The notes beneath the pieces are model-generated. The model was not told where the DNA came from, did not search any database, and worked only from the letters and a program-made list of their open reading frames with translations. This document shows positions 9,917 through 19,700 of a DNA stretch of 64,000 bases, in pieces. Position 1 is the stretch's first letter; every line of letters starts with the position of its first letter. The stretch covers positions 33,893,336-33,957,335 of the forward strand of contig OZ026840.1 in the NCBI GenBank assembly GCA_964023205.1, in the 5' to 3' direction. The translations under genes were made by a program, and so were the position numbers. This DNA is from Lutraria lutraria. Taxonomy: Eukaryota > Mollusca > Bivalvia > Venerida > Mactridae.

Positions 9917-10230
9917 ACCCTATTTGCATACTTTTCAATCAGGTTTTAAATATAAAAGTTATGAACGTTAGGGTCAATTGGGCGGACGGCGACGTCAAAC
10001 AATTGACCAAATTTCTATAATTGCATCTTTTGCTGCCATACCTTGTTTGTAGCAAGAGGTTACGTAGACTTAGCTGGGGATTTATTTCCGGGGTCAAGGT
10101 CAAAGTCACGCCGATTGCTAAATTTAGAAAAAGGGATCCTCTTAAAAACTAGATAATATGGTTTAATGAAATTGGTGTGCTTACGTACAACGCCGTTCAC
10201 GTAAGAATTGATTCTCTGGATGTAATGCTG

Positions 10231-10310
10231 TAAGACCTATATAAACAGATTAATCTTCATCACAACGTCCATTCATAATGCAAAGCCGAGTCTGTTTACA
10301 TAGGTCTTTT
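10231..10310. mobile_element. Short inverted-repeat element with AAGACCTAT ends
   Basis: TAAGACCTATATAAACAG pairs with CTGTTTACATAGGTCTTTT across about 45 bases. It is also present in duplicon B at about 46172-46250. The AAGACCTAT end is shared with the 36-bp palindromes near 13171 and 48191, which suggests a family. Confidence 0.45.
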
Positions 10311-10718
10311 AACAATATCTTTTGCCCTCATGTACCCAATTTAGATATATATTGTCTGATCACTGTTGTTAATGAGCCTTTTATTTTTATTGTTGATTGC
10401 AATTCAAATGATGATGTGCTTTATAACGAATAAATACGTATAGAACAAAAGATGTTCGCCATTTTAAAACGGTATAAAACACTTCAACACTCAGTAGTAG
10501 TACATTTAATTCCCTATATTAGTTATGTTCAACATATATGTTAAAGTCCCATAAGCATATAAATTCATCGGTCCTAATAGTTTCTGTTTGTTCTATAACA
10601 GAGATAGTCGATGTGTTTCCTCCATATATATCATTGAAAAAAAACTATTTTTAGAATAGAAATAGAAAATAGCTGTCACAGTGTTTTCCTACAGTCATAT
10701 TATGCACACGGCATTAAG

Positions 10719-10772
10719 TGACGTCACGCGCTCTATATATTTCAAGTTTACAAAAGCAAAATTCACAGTGAA
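10719..10772 (+). promoter_or_regulatory. CRE-TATA promoter block of GIMAP gene A
   Basis: A full CRE palindrome TGACGTCA (10719-10726) is followed 7 bases later by TATATA (10734-10739). The predicted start codon is at 10773. The block, together with about 180 bases upstream (from about 10540), occurs four times in the window: here, 18765, 46801 and 53869. Each time it is followed by a short in-frame leader exon. CREB/ATF-family factors bind TGACGTCA. Its use here as a core promoter is inference from position and conservation. Confidence 0.55.
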
Positions 10773-13700
10773 ATGAGTGTTTGTTTTAGAAGAAAAATGG
10801 CTTGTTTCGACGGTAATTATTATCTTGGGATAATTTCAGCATTTTTTGTTTTTGTTTTTTGCATATATTTTTATGAGACTTAAAGCTAAATCAGACATAG
10901 TATACAAAACTAATTCAAATTTAAATGAAATATTCTGATGTTTTATATATGAGAAGACAATATACATTTTATGAGTTTACATAATTTTGAATATTCCGTT
11001 TTATAACCTGAAACCCGTTCGTTCTATGCACAGTGGTTTAAGACTCATCCCTGGATTCACTATGATGAAGTAATTATTAATTTAGGATAATATAAACAAG
11101 TTTCAATAATGTATCTGAACTAGGGATCAAATAGACAACCAGAAAAATGTTCTTTGAATTATTTAATTGTATGTCAGTGCATCGTGAAGTTCTGTACCAA
11201 TAATATCAATAATAACTTTGATAATACTATTAACAATAATAATACATAAAATGTGGCTCTCCACGGAAATACAATGTGTAATTGATTATCATATTTGCTA
11301 TATAACAAATAAATGTATTAATACTAATATACATGTACATGATTGTCAGTATTTTGATTTGGGCCTCTTATCAACGTTTGTACATTATGTTCCTCATATT
11401 TCATGTATACATGTAAAGGATTTTGACTTTGACTTGTTTTCTTTTAATACATAGTTCACACTTAAACTGGTTTCCGTTCCATGATGCAGTGCACCACAGG
11501 AACAGGTACGGTCTAAAATATACGGCGCACTGATTGGTCAGTCCGTTTTAGCTATTTGATTGGTTGCTGTTCATCGGGAAACATCGGGGATTTCCGTATA
11601 TCTGAAAAATGTACGCAGAGATCTATAAACCCTTTTAATGCTAGAAATTATTCGCTGAACATTCGTTACAGAAGCAAATTAAAGAGATCACAATTGTATA
11701 ATCAACGGGCACAGTTCGTATTAAATAACAAAAATATAAGAAATATAAAAAATGAATTACTATAAATTGATGTGATTTTGGTTGTTAAATCAGAAAATTC
11801 ATATGTATACTAAAATGCATCGATCTGTATTATATATTATATGAATCAATTTCTTTTAAAAAATAAATATTCTTCTTTTTATACCATTAAATATTTTTCT
11901 TACATGCAAAATGTACATCAGTTAGTCAAATGACATTTTAAGTTATTTTTTCTTAATTGAAATTCTTTTGTGAACTAAGATTATGATCTATGTTGTATAT
12001 TGTAAACATGATATCAGACACAAGTGGTCAAGAATATATTGACCCCTTCCGGCGATATGATCCATAAAGCATTTCTCCCATATAAGGGTCCAGGAAGTGA
12101 GACGGTCGTGTTACATAATATTGCATAACAACAACTTAATTGGCGACTTATCTTATTTCATCAAAGTCTGTTTTGAAATTGAGATTAACACGGAGACTAT
12201 GCCATGGTCTATTGATTATTAACAATATATTGTTTGCATTCATTATTTTTTAAACTTACTTGAATTGCTTTGTTATTAGCATCGCATAATTACATAAATA
12301 ATAATATATTATAGAAGCATGTTAAAAACTCCAAAAGTAGCAAATGTGTTCGGTGATTAATGTTATTGTACAGTTCAAGACTTAAAGTGATACTGCAATT
12401 TAATTAAAAGCATATTTTTTTTTTAAAAAAGTATAAAAATCTACAAAGGTGAAAAAAAATTCTCTAACACCGATCGTGACCGAGAACTCGATTTTTAAAA
12501 AAGATTTAATATTTTTTTTTTCTAAAACGTCAGTAGTCCATTTCGAATTACATGTAAGTAGACTGTGTATATTTAAATGAAACTTTATTAAGAGTTACAC
12601 TCTGAAAGACCAATATCAGATAATAAATATTATATTATTCAAATTACGCGCGAAATATTCGCCGATGACGCAAAGTCTCGCGAGATCCCCCGGGCAGAAT
12701 TCTGCCCGGATTCAAATGTAATTGGCCAATCAGCATCCTGGAATATTTAGGCCGTACCTGTTGGCTTTGTACACACAAGTCAACGGGTACCAGTTTAAGT
12801 TCCAACTACTACAACATTTACAACAAGAAATGGCATTAATCAATAATTACTGAAAGTAAATAACTGAAATGAGTTTGTATCAATAGCTAATTATTAAATG
12901 TACATTTCTGCATTAGTAAAATAATATTTGATGATTAACAAGTATCTATAATTCTCACCTGAACTTATGCTAATTCCAATGTATCATAATATCAAAATTA
13001 ATTTAAACTACAATGTCCAACAATAACATATTTTATATTTTCACTTTTAAATGTTCTTTCATGTTTATTTTCAATTCTAAACACGGTTCTCAATAGTAAA
13101 ACATGTAGAACATTTAAAAGTCTTAAAAAGTCTTTAAAAGTCTTGTTGTCTTATATTATATCAGAGTAATCAAGGACCTATACATACATGTATGTATAGG
13201 TCTTTGGAGTAATTCAGTCTATGATTTCAGTTATTTACTTTCAGTAATTATTGATTAATGCCATTTCTTTAGGATGCATAGCTAAAATGTCAGACGGCCA
13301 TTTTTTCACAATTTCGATTCACCTTAAAGAACTATTTGGTTATAGGACTCGACATCCGGTTGAAAATTTCGTGTTATATTAACGTAATTGTTCGCTAAAA
13401 TGACGAACGCAGATCAATTTCTGTAATAAATACAAATCAGTACATGTTCGACGGCCTTTGGTGCACTGCGACATGGAACGGGAACCTGTTTATTACCAAA
13501 AGGACGATGCCGGATTATTTGATTTTATCATGCCCTTATAGCGGCATCGACTTCCGGGTGAAAACTTCGTGTTATGTTAACGTAATTGTTTGCTAAAATG
13601 ACGAACGCATGGTTGTGTTTGTTGGCGAAACATATTCCATATGGTCCGTTAGCCCGAGGCTACCTATTTTCTCGAAAGACTACCTACATTTCCAAGCTTG

Positions 13701-16700
13701 GTATCATGGTATCCCATCTGGCTATCTGAAATTTGGGTAACCTAAATTCTATAATTTTATGTAAATTAAACGATAAGTTAAGAAACCTTTGTTAGATCTG
13801 ATGTGATATAGCCTGTAAAACTGTGTTCGATACATTTTTTGAAATCTGACGTTTATGCTTGTTTTATATTCTTGATAACCATTTAAATAAAATGACAAAC
13901 ACATTATTTTCCGTATTAAAATGAGGACTACCTATAATTTGCAAGGACTTCCTCATTTTCTATGCTGGTAGGCCTGCTGACTATCTCTTGAAAAAGTTAG
14001 TATCAATCCCTGTTGCGTGTATAAATTAATAGTAATATATGGTAAACTTCCGCCTTACAACTTTTTTTAATATTCATGTGACATAGTGATAACGCAGCGC
14101 TATCTTGTTAGATGCGTGACCATACCAAGGTCGCGGAGTAATGACTTCTAATTTCTATTAGAAACTAGGTATGCATTATTAAATCGTGTTATGAATATAT
14201 TCGTGTTTAACTGCACATATGGAATTAAATTCATCTATTGCTTCTTTTTTGACATATCATACATTTTTCTAACAGATTCTATACTATTTGAGAAATGTAT
14301 GTTACCATTTGTTAATCTTTAGGTCATTTGTAACCGTTCAGAGTACAGGTATGTCAAACGGTATTTACGTGCAAGCTATTCGTCATCATAAAATAATATT
14401 CTTAACTTTTCTAACACCATTTTAATTATTTGGGATCCCTTTGGATATTAAGAAAATTAAGTATTTCAATGAATCATTTAATGCTACATGTATAATTAGA
14501 AACGCTACTTTCGATTTGAAAATCTAAAATATGCTTACTAGATGATTTCACATTTGAAATGGAAATTCATTAAATATGGTTGGTACCAGGGTTAAAGAAT
14601 AAAGTAGTGCTGCTCTGAATATCTGAACTGATTATGTAAGAATATTTCATGGTGTTATGGGTAATATAGCGAATCGCCACTCTTACGATTCGCCTCGTAG
14701 CAACTCGCCCCACTTCAATGAATCGCTATTATCACTGTCCTCTGTGGCGCATTTGGTAAAGCATAAGATAAATGATTATTTAGGACTGTGTCTGATGTTA
14801 GACATGATTTTTAACTTTTTTTCATTTTTAATAAAAGATAACTTTACATTATATCGATATGAAAATGAAGTTTATAAGTTTTCTTTTATATTTGTATTGT
14901 TTCGTGAAATTAAACCCCTATTGACTTGGAGTCAGTACATCAAGGACACAGCGACCTTCAGCACAAAAACCTTGTCGATAACGATTTGGCCTTACGTCCT
15001 AAGATTTGGTTGGGGGTTTGGTCATCACATGTAGATGACCCCTATTGATTTTAAGTTCAATAGGTCAAAAGTCAAGGTCTTACGATCCAATTGGCCTTTA
15101 TAGAGCATCCGTGCTTCAAAAACACTTCTTGATAAGTAAGAAAACATGGACTCCTCTTCGCGACTTACTGACGTACGACACACAACGCACGACGGACAGA
15201 GTTATTACAAAAGCTCTGGTGAGCTAAACACATTTCACATTGTAAAATAAATGATTATAGAGCTAACACAGTAGGATTGCTGTGGTCAATATATATTGGT
15301 TGCTTATGCATCAGAGCGATTTATTGTTGTATATATGTTTAAACAATTCGCATTGTGCTATTTATACTTGTGAAGCAATATGTTTGGCTGCGGTGTTATC
15401 ATTCTGGGGGCGTTACGTTGTCTGTTGATAACTATAAACATATTGTTTGTTTTGAATACTTGAATATTTAGCTGTTTATCTTTATTTCAGTTATCTTCCT
15501 GATTTGACGTGCCGATGTTCAATTTGATTATGAATGTTTGCAATGATAATAATTTTAGTTCGGCTTTCTTAATTTTGAACACGTATCTTGTTACATGATT
15601 TTCGTATTCCTGTTTTTTATTCTTGTAATAAATATCGCTTTAACTTCACTATACATATACCTGTTGTAGAAAATCTGCGAATATTGTTGATTGGACGTAC
15701 TGGACATGGGAAAAGCTCAACAGGAAACACTATTGTCGGATATGAAGCGTTTAAAACGTCTGCACTTGCAGACTCACAAACGAAAACTTGTAAATTGTCA
15801 AAGGTAAGGCTAAAAATAATGTATAATCTGGTTCGGCTTACATTCAATAATCAAAGCACTGAGAGTACTGTCAGGAACGAAATTTACATGTGTTAGGTAA
15901 AACCAGCCTTAAAAGATTAAAGGCCTGTCCCTGTCGAGAATTTGATGAACAGTTCACGAAATGTTTATCAGTTTATTCATGAATTGTTCATGAATAAATG
16001 TCCATGAACTAATTTATGAATCTTAGGCAGTCTTTATCAAAAATGTGTTTTTCATTAGGTTCTTGAATTATTGATGAATTATTTTGATGACCCTTTGATG
16101 AACTTTGATGAACAATTCATGAAACGTCCTGAACGGATCATGAACTTATGTTTTTCATGAACAGTTAGTTAATTTCATGAATTGTTCACGGACTTCAGTT
16201 GATGAACAGTTCATGAAACTTAGGTTATATTGACGAACCTTTGATTTACTTTGATGAACAATTCATGAAACTTCTTAAAATCTTCATGGGTTCATAAACA
16301 AATTCTCCACAGGGAAGTTATCTCAATTTGAGGGTCAAATATATAGTCTTTCTTTAAGCCAAAATTAACCACAATTATCAAGGAAAAATTACACTCAAAA
16401 AGTCATGACATGCAGTGAGAAATTACTAGCTGAAAACCCAAACAATTTCAGCGCTTTGATTGAACTGTATGGACCGACTGTATCCTGTGTCATTATATAA
16501 ACTCTCTACACTGAGAGACAAAATAGCATTGTGGCACTACTTCCGTGAATGAAACTTTTTCCAGTATGTAGTAAATCGTGTCACCTGGACAGATTATGAA
16601 TGAACTTTAGTGAGGATGAATACTTAATTATTATACTTGTTAGTTTTACTGTTTAAATTGCCAAACTATTTTCCGTGCTGTCATATTCAACAGAATCCTG

Positions 16701-19700
16701 CAATATATCTCCAATATTTATCAAAACTTCTAAGGCTGCCATGTATACTTATACAACATATGGTGTTATTTTTCAAAGCGGATGAGAGGCGTCACGGTTT
16801 TGTCGCTACAAAAAGTGATGTGTACCTATAGGAACTCCGTTCCTAAAGATGAGGTCGGTAATCAACACAACTACTTTAAAATATGTTTTTATTTTGACAT
16901 AGATATATATAGAGCAAACATGAAATATGAAAAAAAAATACAAAAAGCCGAAACAAGTCTTAAGTCGGCAGAAACTAGGGTAAGTCGGACTAGCGATACA
17001 TAAAATGAACGGATTATAAGGAATGCAGCAAAGTGTTTAGACATACGCACACAAAGGACTAAAGGTCCTGAGAGTCGCCATCAAAATGGTGAATAACAAA
17101 TATTATGCATTGAAATATTCAATTTATTCATATCAATATCCAGTATTCAAAATGTTATACGTATATGTATTTTTGTAATTATGCGTTAACATTGCGTGCG
17201 TGTATTCATTCTGTATTTCAAATTTACATTTGATAATATGTATTCATCATATTAATCATGTGTTCATATGACGAATTCATTCAAATCTTGTGTGAATTAA
17301 GTACCCATTCAACATGTGCATTCAAATCACAAGCTACCATTGGTTAAAACTTTAAAAATGATTCTTAAACATAGATTCCGCGTATTGACTTTGGCAATGT
17401 ATGCCAAAATATATCGAAAAGGTCCTGTGGGGTTCAATTAGAAGGTGCGCGATGACGTAGTGTATTACTATAGAAATTGCTCCAAAAGAAATTGGTAAAT
17501 ATTCTGTACGGTGTGTATCCATTAGCAGTTGCTCGATGGCGTAGCGTACCACCATTGTCTAATGAGAGTTGGAAAAATATGTTAAATTCAATTGTGAAAC
17601 AATTCAAGAATAAGTGTAAGTGTTTGACTGATGTTTACGAGCAATTTCTTCTCTCACCATGAGAAAGTCGTCAAAAGGTGCATAATAAAGTGGCAGGATA
17701 TACAGTACAACCTCTTTAGAGCGGTCCTCTCTTTAGCAGCAACAACCTTCCTTCAACAACATCAAGATTTTTTCCCAATGCACAATTTAATTATTAATTT
17801 AACGTCTAGCGCAACAATCTCTCAACATAATTTTGTTACTCACAAAGATGTATTTTTTGAGAGGTTGCACTGTATCAACCATTCAAATGAGAATGGCAAA
17901 TGTGTGGTTATTTACCATTCTAAAGAGTAGTCCAGATACTATTGTGTGACTCGAAAATGGTGATGAGGGTATATGGTTGCGGTAGTTTCGTCTGTTCAAT
18001 ATAATATTTTTTGTATTAATTATCTAATATTAAAGTAGGGAATAGAAAAAAACACTACTTAATACAAGTAGTTAGAAATACGAGTAAAAAGTCAGCTAAC
18101 ACGGACAGAACTAGAAAATACGGGATTTTGGCCTCAGGCTAATATGACAGTATTTAGCCCAATAACAAGGTCATTATGAAAACATTTACACAATGTACTT
18201 ACATGTATCAACATTCTAATAATATCGAACAATACTTATTCATATTGGGCGAGGCGACTTAGGACTTATCATTTTAATCCCTTTATTTTCTTAAATAATC
18301 CAAAAAGCAAACGTTTCGTACATGAAAAATGCAGGAGGTCGTTAATTTCCGTGCCACCCTCGGTAATGTTCGTAGAACAGGCTGATATTCTGGTTGTTCC
18401 AAACATCTATGCTTTTAGTCATTGTGCACTATCACTGTTTATAGAATTCCTGCTCTATGTCCTCATTTTCGGATATAAATGATGCCGAAAATTAATAATC
18501 GTGTATCATTTTGGACAGCTTATATATATCTATATGGTTATAATTATTTTAAAGTCCCATAAGCTTATTAATGTATTGGTCCTAATAGTTTCTGTTTGTT
18601 CTATATCAGAGGAATCCGGTGTGTTTTTCTCCCGTGCATACTTTATAGCAAGAAAAAATGTCTCCGAAACTACTATCGTACTATTTTTTCAATATCATTG
18701 AAAAAAATACTATTTATAGAACACCTGAGTTTTCCCGCATTCATGCTATGCACACGTAGTAACGTGACGTCACGCGCTCTACATATTTCAAGTTTACAAA
18801 AGCAAAAATCACAGTGAAATGAGTGTTTTCAGACGAAAAAGGGCTTGTTTCGACGGTAATAATTATCTTGGGATAATATCAGTTGCATATATTTTTCTAC
18901 AGCAAAAAGCTAATGGGGCTTTAAGGGTATCAATTTTTATCATTATTAGCTCACATGTCACAAAGTGACAAAGTGAGCTATTAGGATCACTCTCCGTCCG
19001 GCGTCCGGCGTCGTGCGTCGTGCAGTGTGCGTCGTGCGTCGTCAAACTTTATGTTGTGACCACACCAGGGGCCACATCTTTAGCTCAATTTTAGCAAAAT
19101 ATAGTCAGAACGTTAATATCAACAAAATTTCGGACGAGTTCGATATTGGGCCATTTTGTGTAAAAAACTAGGTCACCAGGGCCAAATTAGGGAAAACCTT
19201 GTGAACACTGTAGAAATCACTGTTTTGTCTGGATCTTCATGAAACTTTGTCAGAATGTTTATTTTAATAATATGTAGGTCAAGTTGATAATGCGTCATTT
19301 CCGGTGTAAAACTAGTTTACTAGGGCAAATTGCTGGAAAACCTTGTGAACACTCTAGAAGTCACTGTTTTGATTGGACGAGTTCGAACATGGGTCATTTT
19401 GGGTCAAAAACTAGGTCACTAGGTCAAATCCTATGAAAAACCATGTTAACACTGTATATTTCACAGTTATTATTGGATCTTCAGCAAACTTTGTCAAATC
19501 GTTTGTGTTAATGATATAATGATCAAGTATAAATATGGGTCATCTTGGGTCAATAACTAGGTCACCAGGTCAAATCTAAGGAAAACTTTGTTAACACTGT
19601 AGATGTCACAGTTTTAATTGGATCTTCACTAAACCTTGTCAGAATGTTTGCCTCAATGATATGTGCGTCAAGGTTGAACATGAGTCAGCCGGGGCCAAAA

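Larger units (their letters stand above)
10813..15669 (+). other. Intron 1 of GIMAP gene A
   Basis: The intron has a donor GTAATT at 10813 and an acceptor ending ...CCTGTTGTAG at 15669. It contains a copy-A-only segment (about 11445-12800), a locally inverted block with a 36-bp palindrome (13108-13230), and a tandem duplication (13348-13609). It also holds a region (about 14030-15620) that recurs in partial form at 37440-39018. No coding exon was recognised in it. Confidence 0.55.

Noticed and set aside
14740..14775. tRNA box A-like GTGGCGCATTTGGTAAAG (and TTGCGCAGTTGGTAAAG near 50021)
   Set aside because: No box B follows at the right distance and no cloverleaf can be drawn; at most a decayed SINE head.
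17352..17930. Several short frames conserved between the duplicons in intron 2
   Set aside because: The duplicons are nearly identical here, so conservation is not informative, and no splice-compatible exon or known domain is present.
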